A stretch of DNA of 64,000 nt from Parietichytrium sp. I65-24A. Lineage: Eukaryota; Sar; Bigyra; Thraustochytrida; Thraustochytriidae. The stretch lies in contig BLSF01000058.1 in the NCBI GenBank assembly GCA_012862575.1, positions 220,666 through 284,665 of the forward strand. The letters are read 5' to 3'. The notes beneath the pieces are model-generated. The model was not told the DNA's origin. It ran no database searches and saw nothing but the letters and a program-made list of their open reading frames with translations. The position numbers were made by a program, and so were the translations under genes. This document shows positions 20,871 to 31,608 of the stretch, in pieces. How positions within the stretch are numbered: the stretch's first letter is position 1; each line of letters begins with the position of its first letter.

Positions 20871-21302
20871 AAGGGGGAGTGTAGGCTTTTGATGAACGGC
20901 TTTTCTGTCTTGCGTACGCGCGTGCATGTGAGAGAGAATTACTGCCAATTGGCTGCGAAAGAAAATATCTCGCGAAAAGAACAAAGTAGTTGTGAATTGA
21001 ATGTACTGAAGAGCCTTTTTCTCTTAAATTGAAACCACTAAAAGCAATAGATGCATTTTTTCCAAATAATTCGGAATCCCAACCATAAATCAGACGTGTG
21101 AACGGGGGGAGGAAAGACGGAGGACGGGAGATGGGGTGGCTGACAAATAGCTTCCACGCTGGCCTAGCGCATAAAATCGAGAACTTTGAGGGGGGGGGGG
21201 GCTCGCAGTATTTCGATGAAATAAGACGACAACAACTCTCGTTTCGTCGTCAACAAAAACACAATGACGCAAAATCCCAACAAACAAAAACCTGAGGCAC
21301 CT
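20871..21302. other. intergenic region between convergent genes
   Basis: This is about 430 bases between the 3' ends of the DENND4-like gene and a small minus-strand gene. It contains a G10-11 homopolymer near 21191-21200. Nothing coding is visible. Confidence 0.5.
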
Positions 21303-21722
21303 CTATTTGTGAAGCCTTGCTCCAGGCTTCATGAGTTCGTCCACTGCGAGCCCGCAGGTGTACGAATCGCACATTTGCAACGTGGAGTCAATTTCGGACG
21401 GTAACTTGACATTAATCTGTGCCTTGATTCTCTCGCGAAGCTCCATGACTGCAGATATTGCCTCAATCGAAGCATTTTGGGAGAATGTGTATGCTTCTCG
21501 AAGTTTCTGCCACATCTCCAAGCTTTTTCTCTGTGTCCCTCTGCCTACATTCTTGGTGTCCCGCGGCCCAACTTGCCCACTTTGCACGGCATTCTCGCCC
21601 TCAAAGGTACCAAGAAGCTCGTCTATCCTCGAGTCGCCGGACTCGTACTTTGACATTTCCGGGTCCGCGCACGAGTAGAATGACTCCTCCTCCATCATGG
21701 AGTCGTCGAGTCTGTTTTCCAT
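21303..21722 (-). CDS. small acidic/coiled-coil protein of unknown function
   Basis: This is a 139-residue single-exon frame starting with ATG. I do not recognise the family. The N-terminal 50 residues are acidic and Ser-rich (SMMEEESFYSCADPEM). The middle is basic and Gly/Arg-rich. Residues about 65-110 look like an amphipathic helix (MWQKLREAYTFSQNA, then ISAVMELRERIKAQI). The composition and the helix suggest a real small subunit of a complex. No signal peptide or membrane segment is seen. It stands alone between the DENND4-like gene and the gene-poor tract. Confidence 0.5.
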   Translation of the reverse strand: MENRLDDSMMEEESFYSCADPEMSKYESGDSRIDELLGTFEGENAVQSGQVGPRDTKNVGRGTQRKSLEMWQKLREAYTFSQNASIEAISAVMELRERIKAQINVKLPSEIDSTLQMCDSYTCGLAVDELMKPGARLHK

Positions 21723-22714
21723 TTTACTTGCTCAAAACTAGAGCTGCTGCAAACGCCGTCGCTTCTGAAGGGCTTGGGGTCACCAGGTCGTCCTGAGGCA
21801 GCGCAGTGCGGCAGTGCAGCAATGCAGCGGACAGACAGTCGAGAGTTGGGTGTCAGTCGCGCGCCAGCGCTGTCTGCACTGCACTCACAGTCAGTACTCT
21901 GCGGTTTGGTGCGCGACAGTGGCTGACTGCCGCCTCAAATAAAACAGTTTGGTACTATCTGGGAATGTGTACCCCACCCAGTGCCGTGGCAATCCAGGGG
22001 TCTCGGAAGCTCTCGTGCCTCAACAGACCAAGGTCTTGACGGTTTCTTCACGAGGCTAAAGCCCCAGTGGGAAGGTCAAAACAAAAAAGGAGCAGCCAGA
22101 CAAAGCGTGACTCCGACACATGCGCAGTCCAGCTCTAGAGAGCAGTAGATCACACTTGCTTACCAGACCCCAACTTTGGTTGACGCCAAGAGTCAGTCAG
22201 TCAGTCAGTCGTCCACATTTACATCTACATCCACATCCACATCCACTTCGACTTTTACTTGCACATCCCAAGCCCGTTCCGACGTCCAAGTAGTCCAAGT
22301 CAAGCCGACCTGCGAACGTCAGACGCGGTGGTCTTTTCGGTAAGTAGCTGCTTTGCATGCGTGCGAGACGGCGCTTACTGGTCCTTTCTGACTGAGAATG
22401 TGATTGAATTTGAGCGAGAATGTGACACCACTTGCCCTGGCGTACTCAGTACTGTACACTCGGAAGCAATGTCCCGCAGAATGACATTTTAACAAGTTCG
22501 TGCAAAATGCGCAATGCGCAATGTGCAATGTGCAATGCAATGTGCAATGCCAGTGTCGGCCGACACTTTACCGGTACTCACACAGTCGGTACTGCGCTGC
22601 TCTGACTGTGAGAGGGAGTCAGAATATACCTAGTGCGGCTCCAGCATGCCTCCTCCGACTCAAAGCACACGATGCGCACGGAGGCGTGCCTTTTCAGGAG
22701 CACTTTTATGACCT
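21723..22714. other. non-genic stretch with CAGT and CATCCA microsatellites
   Basis: No coding frame is supported. Simple repeats include AGTC units at 22191-22210, ACATCC/ACATCT units at 22218-22250, and TGCAATG units at 22507-22545. Confidence 0.5.
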
Positions 22715-23962
22715 CGTGCTACGGCGTCGCGTATAACGCCGGGTCGCGCGATGAAACATGAAACCGCGGAAAAGAAGGCTAGTTTTCGTAGTTTTTCGTA
22801 GTTTTCGTTGCTGACGTGTACGAGTCGGAGTTGGTTGGCGGCGGGGAGGGATGCTTAGGCGCGCCGTAGGCTGCAGAAGCAGGCTGCGACTCTTTTCTCT
22901 CCGTGCAAATGTGTCTGGACGTGTTTGGACGGCGGAAAGTGTCGGAACTCTCGTCTTAGTGCATCGCTGGAAGAGCGCCATACCACCGAATGAAAAGAGT
23001 GGCCGGGAACTCTCGTGAACGTAGCCCTTGACTGAGTTCCCTGGACGCAGAACAGAATTCTCTCGCGCGGAACATTCGATCGCCTTGCCATGGCCACAGT
23101 GGCCGTGCCCACGGTCAGCACTGGTAGGATTGGCTGGCATGATGACATATGATGCTGATGACGATATGCGTTGCGTTGCATGGAAAGCGGTCAATTGCAG
23201 CGCGATGCCGGATGCATGTCACCTGGCACGCGAACACAAAAGCGCACAGGGTCCTCCTGTGTCACCTTTGGAAAACCCTCGCAACCCGAGCTACGTTTCA
23301 CTGCGAGTCTCGAATCTCGAATCTCAACTTCCGACTCTGTAATTACAATGAATTATTTCGAACTTTGAACTTCGAAAGATTCCCTTGCAACGGATAGATC
23401 TAATCTCGCCTACGATGAGGGTGAGGCTGAACTAACTGCGCCATAGGCTCGTCGAGCATAAGATATGAGCTAATTCCAGGAGTTAGAGATCAATTGACTG
23501 TACATGAACAATAGTACGTGAGTTTGTTCTCTGTTGGAGGTGAGGAAATAGAGGAAATAAATAGAGCAAAGTGATGCATGTCTCGGTCTAGAATTCAGAA
23601 TTCAGAATTCAGAATCATGCAGAAACTTTCATTCCCGAAACTCCGCTCGGAGAGGGGTAAGCGCAGAGCACACTTTATTCATTCAGAGGGGTCCGAGGTC
23701 TTTCCTCCGAGTCTTCTTCCTTCCTTGTAAAATCGGAATTCAGAGTTATTTGGAATAATAATTCTAATCTCCCATAAGAGAAATATTAAGCGCTGGAGCT
23801 TCTGGAAGCTGGAGCTTCCAGCAAGGCGGAGGCGGTGCTGGCGGTTCTGGCGGTGCACAATTTTTGGAAACTAACTCATCAAGCGGCCAGCTCTAGCTAC
23901 TACTAGCAAAGCATTGTGGAACAGCATCTGCCTCTTCTACTTGGCTAATATTTTTAGCTAGC
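22715..23962. repeat. 1,248-bp repeat, copy 1
   Basis: This segment, from CGTGCTACGGCGTCGCG to TTTTTAGCTAGC, recurs in the same orientation at 24551-25798 with only scattered substitutions and small indels. No convincing protein is encoded. The longest minus-strand frame (22706-23194) has no recognisable domain. Within it lies a palindrome near 23800-23820 (CTGGAAGCTGGAGCTTCCAG) and a CAGAATT mini-array near 23593-23615. There are no terminal inverted repeats or target-site duplications I can see, so this is a duplicated segment or an unmerged allele and not a defined transposon. Confidence 0.85.
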
Positions 23963-24549
23963 CTAGCACGCATTATACGCTTCAGTACCAACGGCTCGAT
24001 CAAATTGTGGCTTGGTCGAAATTTAATTAAAGAGGAGGCATTGCGAGTTATGATTTTTAAACGATATTGTTGAGTAGATCTTGATAAAAGGAATCCATCG
24101 ATGCCTTTGATATTTCATAACTCTTCTTGGTTCGAGAGAAATCGAGCTTCGCAAGTTGTACTTGTCCAGCAAGTTTAGCCTAAGTAAGTAGGAGTTGACT
24201 AAGACCTTCGCGAATTATGGAAAAGTGAACAACGTTGTTGATAAATTTGGTTCTTGAGGTTGGTTTTAGTTAGCTTTTAATTGATTTGTGTCGCCCCCAA
24301 TCTCTTTTTGAGCATGTGCTTGACATTGTTGACACGCGTCTTGAATCTCTTGCATGACGCATCGTCCGAGAGCCAATCTTGCTCGTGAAAGGCCTCTCTC
24401 GCACGGTTGAGCAAGATTGTCGGCGCGAGGTTTGGATCCGTCTCCAGACTGTTGTGAATGAACGCCTCCAACTCCGCATGAATTCCAAGCCGTCCAGACC
24501 TTCCACCAGTAGAGGCAGTCTGCGTGGCAGCAGAAGGTGACACGTTTGA
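23963..24549. other. spacer between the two 1.25-kb copies
   Basis: This holds unique sequence between the copies. The part from about 24266 to the N contains an open minus-strand frame described separately. The rest shows nothing coding. Confidence 0.5.
24277..24549 (-). CDS. truncated ORF running into the assembly gap, unknown
   Basis: A minus-strand frame of about 88 residues ends at 24277 and is open to the N at 24550, so its 5' part is missing. It has protein-like composition: LGIHAELEAFIHNSLETD, then RAREAFHEQDWLSDDAS, then FKTRVNNVKHMLKKRLG. The helical, charged pattern with a terminal basic RVNNVKHMLKKRLG is reminiscent of the N-terminal part of Mutator-like transposon proteins in oomycetes, but this is only an impression. 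Treat it as a possible gene or transposon fragment broken by the gap. Confidence 0.3.
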   Translation of the reverse strand, partial: SNVSPSAATQTASTGGRSGRLGIHAELEAFIHNSLETDPNLAPTILLNRAREAFHEQDWLSDDASCKRFKTRVNNVKHMLKKRLGATQIN

Positions 24550-24550
24550 N
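24550..24550. other. assembly junction (single N)
   Basis: A lone ambiguous base separates unrelated sequence on the left from the exact start of repeat copy 2 on the right. This marks a joined contig boundary of unknown true length. Confidence 0.9.
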
Positions 24551-25798
24551 CGTGCTACGGCGTCGCGTATAACGCCGGGTCGCGCGATGAAACATGAAAC
24601 CGCGGAAAAGAAGGCTAGTTTTCGTAGTTTTTCGTAGTTTTCGTTGCTGACGTGTACGAGTCGGAGTTGGTTGGCGGCGGGGAGGTATGCTTAGGCGCGC
24701 CGTAGGCTGCAGAAGCAGGCTGCGACTCTTTTCTCTCCGTGCAAATGTGTCTGGACGTGTTTGGACGGCGGAAAGTGTCGGAACTCTCGTCTTAGTGCAT
24801 CGCTGGAAGAGCGCCATACCACCGAATGAAAAGAGTGGCCGGGAACTCTCGTGAACGTAGCCCTTGACTGAGTTCCCTGGACGCAGAACAGAATACTCTC
24901 GCGCGGAACATTCGATCGCCTTGCCATGGCCACAATAGCCGTGCCCACGGTCAGCACTGGTAGGATTGGCTGGCATGATGACATATGATGCTGATGACGA
25001 TATGCGTTGCGTTGCATGGAAAGCGGTCAATTGCAGCGCGACGCCGGATGCATGTCACCTGGCACGCGAACACAAAAGCGCACAGGGTCCTCCTGTGTCG
25101 CCTTTGGAAAACTCTCGCAACCCGAGCTACGTTTCACTGCGAATCTCGAATCTCGAATCTCAACTCCCGACTCTGTAATTACAAAGAATTATTTCGAACT
25201 TCGAACTTTGAAAGATTCCCTTGCAACGGATAGATCTAATCTCGCCTACGATGAGGCTGAGGCTGAACTAACTGCGCCATAGGCTCGTCGAGCATAAGGT
25301 ATGAGCTAATTCCAGGAGTTAGAGATCAATTGACTGTACATGAACAATAGTACGTGAGTTTGTTCTCTGTTGGAGGAGAGGAAATAAATAGAGCAAAGTG
25401 ATGCAAAGTGGTAAGCATGTCTCGGTCCAGAATTCAGAATAATTTCAGAATCATGCAGAAACTTTCATTTCCGAAACTCCGCTCGGAGAGGGGTAAGCGC
25501 AGAGCACACTTTATTCATTCAGAGGGGTCCGAGGTCTTTCCTCCGAGTCTTCTTCCTTCCTTGTAAAATCGGAATTCAGAGTTATTTGGAATAATAATTC
25601 TAATCTCCCATAAGAGAAATATTACGCGCTGGAGCTTCTGGAAGCTGGAGCTTCCAGCAAGGCGGAGGCGGTGCTGGCGGTTCTAGCGGTGCACAATTTT
25701 TGGAAACTAACTCATCAAGCGGCCAGCTCTAGCTACTACTAGCAAAGCATTGTGGAACAGCATCTGCCTCTTCTACTTGGCTAATATTTTTAGCTAGC
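24551..25798. repeat. 1,248-bp repeat, copy 2
   Basis: This is a direct repeat of 22715-23962, at about 1.84 kb offset. Differences are sparse single-base changes plus small indels, for example around 25376-25440. It begins immediately after the N. It may be a genuine tandem duplication, or the second allele of the same locus retained as a separate contig. Confidence 0.85.
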
Positions 25799-25862
25799 TA
25801 GTTAGAGAGCGAGCTTGCTAGCTGCTCTTTCATGAAGTCCCTGGCAGGTACTTCAGCCTTCG

Positions 25863-26089
25863 AGTGAGAATCTCATACTACCTAAGCAGTCCTGACATTT
25901 TATCCCTGAGCTTCAGCGACAATTAGGAGGAACACGATACTAGTTAACAACCCCCCCACAGACAAGGTGCAGAGCNAGTGAGAATCTCATACTACCTAAG
26001 CAGTCCTGACATTTTATCCCTGAGCTTCAGCGACAATTAGGAGGAACACGATACTAGTTAACAACCCCCCCACAGACAAGGTGCAGAGC
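25863..26089. repeat. 113-bp exact duplication flanking a single N
   Basis: Bases 25863-25975 are repeated without a mismatch that I can find at 25977-26089, with a single N at 25976 between them. The segment begins AGTGAGAATCTCATACTACC and ends CAAGGTGCAGAGC. Identical flanks around one N are what results when two contigs with overlapping ends are concatenated instead of merged. Confidence 0.9.
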
Positions 26090-29000
26090 AGAAGCACGGA
26101 TGAAAGCATTAAACAGGAGGACGCCTTCTTTCTTGAGGTTGCAGGATTCGAGAAGCTTGCTGCAGGCTTTCCAGTGCTTGCAGTGCGGAGTGCTCTCCTC
26201 CACACGCTGTCCTGCGAGCGAAACACTCAGCATTTGCCTCAGAGGTCTTAACCTCTTGGTTACCAGAACCAGATAGACTTCTCCAATGCGCCTCCTCACG
26301 TAGAGTCAAAACCCCACTCGCCATGCTACGCCTAGGTGCGGGACTAAAGGGGTGGCGACCCTTGCAGGGCATATCCAGGAGATAGTAATAGTGTGGTTTG
26401 ACTCGATCAGAGGGGAGGGCGGGAGGAGGAAGGCGGGCAAAGTCAAGGTCTGGGAGGGATGCGGAAGGAAAGTTGAAGGGTTTGCCCCCCCTGAACGGAC
26501 GGAACGTCAGTATTGCGTCACAATCACTGTAAGAGAAGACCAAACCTTTCGAGCGGGCGAAGATCCTCATTTGATTCCTGGTACGGAGGATTTGTTCAGG
26601 TGATGTGGGCGGCTGCAAAGTTGAAAATTAGCTGATGACTGTTTCCTCTTTTTCTCACTTCTCCTAAATTATGGGCAGAAGTATATAGCTGTAGTAATGA
26701 GGTAGGGAAAAAGAAAAAAAACGGTGCCTCGAGTGAGAGCTGTGAGAGCTTTTCATCGAACAGAAATCTTCGAAATCCAGAATCAAAAATTGACTGAGGT
26801 TCACATCATAAGGGAAGCGTTTGCACACTCAAACCGCGCTCCCATCATGGTTTCATACTTTTTACAATCCGTAAAACCTCAGAGAAAAGGTTAACCATCG
26901 ATTACGGGCGGTTGCAGTCACGTTCGCGACTCAAGAACCTGAAATTATAGCGCCGTGTAACTCGGTTGCAAATCTCACAACTGCAGGAGAGCGTGCGAAG
27001 AATGCGAAGATCGACTCACGTGTGCAAGAGGAAAAAATAGAACAAAAAAAACACAGAGACTATCAGTCAGCACAGAGACAAAACAAGCTTGTTTTCTAAA
27101 TTCTAAAATCTGGGCGCCCTCTTTTCTCTTTCTCCAGTCCACCCAGTGAGTCACCCACCACATGCGGCGTCCAGTCAATTGAAGAAAAGGAAGGATTGAT
27201 TCACAGCTAAAAACTTTATACTTCTCTTCTGAACTTCTCTAAAACATAAAATTAGGCATCGAGGGAGAGGCCGAGGGAGAGGCCGTTGCTAGCAAGGTCA
27301 AATTTCATCCGGAAAGACCCAAGATGAAAGGGGCAAAGCAGCTATAAACAGCTGCAGCTTCTCTTGATGCTTTTTCGAGCTACTGTAGGCGGTTGGAAGG
27401 GCTCTGAGGGTAGGTCACGGTGTCTTCTTCACCAAAGATCAGGGAGAATCCAGGAGTTCGTGGATGGAAGGAAGGCCGTGACCTGTCAGGAGTGGGAGGC
27501 GCGAAAAAAATGTTTGTCGCTTCAAATCCTGACTGTCCTGACTGCTTCTTCACAAGATCCGCAAAATCCGAAAATTTCAGTTCAGTCGAGATCAACAGAA
27601 GGCTATCGTTGTGCCCATAAACAAGGTTAATGAAAATAGGACCTCCTCTCGTTCAGGTCACCTCCACGGATTTCCCTTTCTTCATTCCTTCTTTCGTTCT
27701 TTCTCCCCTCACTCACCTTCCAACTTGTAACGCGTGGCTCCGAGACCTCGAGCGATACTATCGCGCGCGTTTGGGGAAACTTTGAGTTTGTACATTCGGC
27801 CCCGAACGACTTGAACGCGGGCTTGCGATACAAGCCGCCTATGGCGCGTTGCAGGACGAGTCATCATCATTCTGACTTTCTGTTACTGATACTGAACTCT
27901 TCTTGGATTTTGGTGGTTGTTGCTGTCGACATCGACACATGGACTGCTCACCACAACGAGTGACACCGGTCGTCAACAATTGATGAAAAAACACCAAGAA
28001 AAGAACGCCATGGCCAAGCAAAACTCGTTCTGATGCGGGATTTCAAGACTCTCTTTTCCAGGCAAGAATTTCCAGTCTTACGATTGCGGTGCGAGTTGTT
28101 TAATTCTTTTTTCTTTCGGGTTCTTTCCTGACCGTCAATCACAGTAAAAAATATAAGTCACACTTCGGAGCTCGGCTGGACTCGCTTTGGTTTTGTCCCA
28201 CTCCAAATTTAAGGATTGGTTTGTTAGGACTTCTTCAAGACTTATCATGGAGCTGTTGGAGTAGTACTAGCATCCGGTAAACCGAGTACAGACAGTGAAA
28301 ACGAGGACCTTCGGATACCACAGCCAATTTGAAGTTGGACGGTTAGTGTGTGACATAATGGGGCGACTAAGACCCCGTTGGAAAAAGGGTCATCACAGGG
28401 GATCGACCGTTTCTACGTAAACGCCTAGAAGGTATAACAACACTAAAGAATATGTATACAAGCGTGGGCTCGATTAAACAACTTGTACTCCCCTATTAGC
28501 CATCTTTTGAGTCAAATCGAGGGGGAAAAAACTGCGACTTCTGGCATCTCCATCTTTCTTCCGAGTTTTCCACCTTCTTCCCAGATATGGAACATTATGC
28601 CTTGCTAATAAATTTCATCTTTCTCCTGCCTCAGCCTCCGTAATCTTTTCGGGGCATTTCGGTGCACCAGTGAGTGGAGCAGTACTAGTCATTGCGCAAA
28701 ACAAGAGCCCCCTCACAACAACTCTCTATCCTTGTTTACAGTAGCACTGTCAAGTAGGGGATCTCATCGAAGTGGAATTCGTCTCGCCATCTGGGAATAA
28801 CTACTGGGGAATTAATATAAATCTCCTCTCATAGGTAGGGCCTCCCTCCCAAGGATGGATTTATCAGATTTCATTTAATAGCTCAAACGCTAAGTGAGAT
28901 GCTTTTAGTTTAAGTCCTAACGTCTGTGTAAACGCTGGCCAGGCTGGAGTGGACGTGCGTCTCTTACGAGAATATCTCTTTGTTATTGCACTACTAAATT

Positions 29001-30650
29001 ATGACGTAAATCAAGCAACGTCAACAGAGTCTTTTCTCGATTCTCGTGAGATCATGTGAGATCTTCAGAATTTACCATGCTTACTCATATTGGAGTCTTA
29101 TTCTCACAAGTACAATAGCCCATACGGTGAGTTGCCTAAGCCCCTGTAAAGTCGCACGGTACTGACACCGACAAAACCGTACAACCATATATCACACATT
29201 AGAGAGAAGTGAGGTTGAAGAAAGTTGAAGAGCAGCAAAGAAATCAAAGATGGGAGAAATCGTCGACGAACCTGATGGGGCGTAATGGCTACACACCTGC
29301 CCTTACACAAGCAATTAGCTTGTGCTCTTTACGAGTTCTTGCTGTCTTGATTTCCCCGGCTTCTTGACGACCTCCATCACCAAGGCCTTCTGCTTCTCTA
29401 CGATGCGACATACTGTTCAAAGGGTAAGAGTACAATAGTACTTGGATGACTTAGAATAAGCTAACAAACTTATTAATATAAAGACGAAATTGTATCCAGC
29501 AATTGCGATGAGGCGGTAGTAGTTTCGGATAATTAGTTGACTGAGGATTACCTGTCCACTGGAGGTATGTTGTAGAGAGGATGAATTTGTCCACAGTCCT
29601 GACTCTGGCTAATTCCCCGTAAGATTTTGGTCACTGGAATGGATAATGTCGTTACCAAAATCAGCTAGATGATAGCGAAGGCTCTATCATGCTCTATCAG
29701 GACAGCATTCTGAGCTACTCTGTTTCTTTGCATCTAGCTGGTCATTTCTATAGTCTTGTGTTCCGCCCATACAAAACAGCTAGTATGTCGTAAGCAAACG
29801 AGAGAACGATAGCGCAACGCTGAGAGTGCGTAATAGCACGTTACTGGGACCATGTGTACGGAGGATCTTAGCCAAAGAGCCAAGAAGGCCAAAAGACTAG
29901 TAGGACAGCATTAGGCAGGTAGAGAGAGGCGGAGAATAGGAAAGCGCTAGGTACATCAAACTTCCTTTCCTCTGCAGAGAGAAATGAGATAAAAAGATTC
30001 CCCCTCCATCCTCTGAGCAGTGAGCAGCAACTTCTCTTGGCCTCCTCCCAGCTCTTCATCAACAGCGAAGAGCTTTGGCGTAAAGCTGTCTGTCGCTGCT
30101 GCAGAAAGCAGACAAAGGGGGCCGTACCCGTTTACACTATCAAACAGTAATTGCTGAGACGGTGGTGTGACAGACAGGCCTCAGCCTCCCCGCTCCCTCC
30201 TGCCTCCACTGAGTCCACTTCGCAACGCTTCTCTAAGCCTTCCTACCATCCCTAGTAGCTGACTGTGTGTTGGGAAGCAGGAGCTCTCTGAGGAGGCAGC
30301 TTTCTGGAGTTCCACTTTCCCTCCCATCAAACTTTTTCTTTCCAGCTACTGAGACAGCGGAGGGACGTTTCTGATATGCTGCTGACTAGCAGCTGGTAGC
30401 AGTGCGGACCAAGTCGCGACACCGCCACGAAGTTGTAGTGAGGGCCTAATAGCTCCGCATAATGCAGACGGCGTGAGTGGGATAAGGTAGGAGGAGACAG
30501 GCAAAGCTGCAACACAGTATTACTAAGTACTATGAGGAAGAAAAAGGAGTACGGCAACATGTGAGAGGGATCAGGTTGACGAGGAAAGCCATCGGAAGGG
30601 AAAAATATCTGAACTGAAAAGAAATAAAACTGCCTCTCTGCGCTCTGCTG
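26090..30650. other. 4.5-kb gene-poor tract
   Basis: No frame in this stretch has protein-like composition or a recognisable motif. Frames of 60-169 codons exist on both strands but look like chance. I looked for tRNA T-loop patterns and snRNA-like stretches and found none I can support. The content is mixed, AT-richer than the gene regions, with a few homopurine runs. Confidence 0.5.
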
Positions 30651-30659
30651 CCGAACCCA

Positions 30660-31330
30660 ACAAGAGAGGCGTGAGAGACAGAGAGGGTGACACACAGAGG
30701 GAGAGAGAGAGAGAGAGACAGAGAGACAGAGAGAGATTGTATCAAAGGGAGGGAAAAAAAAGGAGAACGCCATCTGCAGAGAGAAACACGCGACATCTTT
30801 CCTTCTCCATGTCACACTCCCAATCAAAGCAGCAATCTATCCAAATTCCACTCGGAGGCCCGGAGAGAGAGAAAAAAAAAGAAGAGAGAGAAAAAAAAGA
30901 AGAGAGAGAGAGAGGGAAGCAACTGCTAGGTAGAGCGGCCTCCGATCTGAGGAGACCTTGACTTACCAGGCCCTACCTCCACTCCCACCACTTCCTCTAA
31001 CCGACGCGTTAGGCATGGTAGTGTCTGGAGCTGAGAGGAGGAGAGAGGAGGGAGAGAGCAGGGAAGAAGGAGAAGGAGAAGGAGGAAAATCCTCAGAGGC
31101 GCAGAAGAACAAACGACCAAAGTCCTCGCGCACTCAGTGCGGACACCACCCACAGCAATCACCAGCTACTGAGCACTTCGGACTGAGGAGACCCGCAGGA
31201 GAGGGCGTGCTACCACTCACAGAGACAGAGAGAGGTACAACGAGAGAGGGGGAACGACTCGAGCGAGCGTGCGAACGAGAGAGAGAGAAAGAGAAAGAGA
31301 GAGAGAGAGAAAGAGTGACCGAAGAGTGAA
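30660..31330. repeat. purine-rich region with several GA/GACA/GAAA microsatellites
   Basis: On the plus strand this is strongly purine-biased. GA and GACA runs lie at about 30697-30737, A8/GAGA runs at about 30866-30920, GGAGAA runs at about 31040-31085, and a GA/GAAA run at about 31278-31315. It precedes the HMG-box/receiver gene by 280-950 bp and may include its promoter or long leader. Confidence 0.8.
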
Positions 31331-31608
31331 GAACGGAAACTACGGAAACTACGGAGACGCGCGATTCAAGTGCGTAGATACGGAGAGTGCCGTGTCTTCT
31401 TCGCAGTGGCGAACACCGGTTGGGTTCTCCTGAAAGTGACAGTGACAGTTTAGGGGTTGTCTCGCGAGTTCTGGTGTCGTGTTTGAAAGAGCCATTTTCG
31501 CGGGCTCTCGAGAGCAAGAGAGCAAGGCGGCTCGGTTTGGAGCAGTGATTGGTATTTAGAGCTGAGTTCGCTTGCGAGAGGACCCTTGGAATCCTCCTCG
31601 TCGTCAAA

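Noticed and set aside
22191-22250. regular short repeats considered as a CRISPR array
   Set aside because: Units are 4-6 bp microsatellites without spacers, in a eukaryotic sequence.
22706-23194. 162-codon minus-strand frame within repeat copy 1 (and its equivalent in copy 2)
   Set aside because: Arg/Ser/Thr-rich, no domain. In copy 2 it would read through the N. Probably chance.
26109-26618. 169-codon minus-strand frame
   Set aside because: Composition is not protein-like, it has no motif, and it overlaps no conserved signal.
30327-30827. 166-codon minus-strand frame in the GA-rich region
   Set aside because: Long Ser/Leu runs come directly from translated microsatellite.
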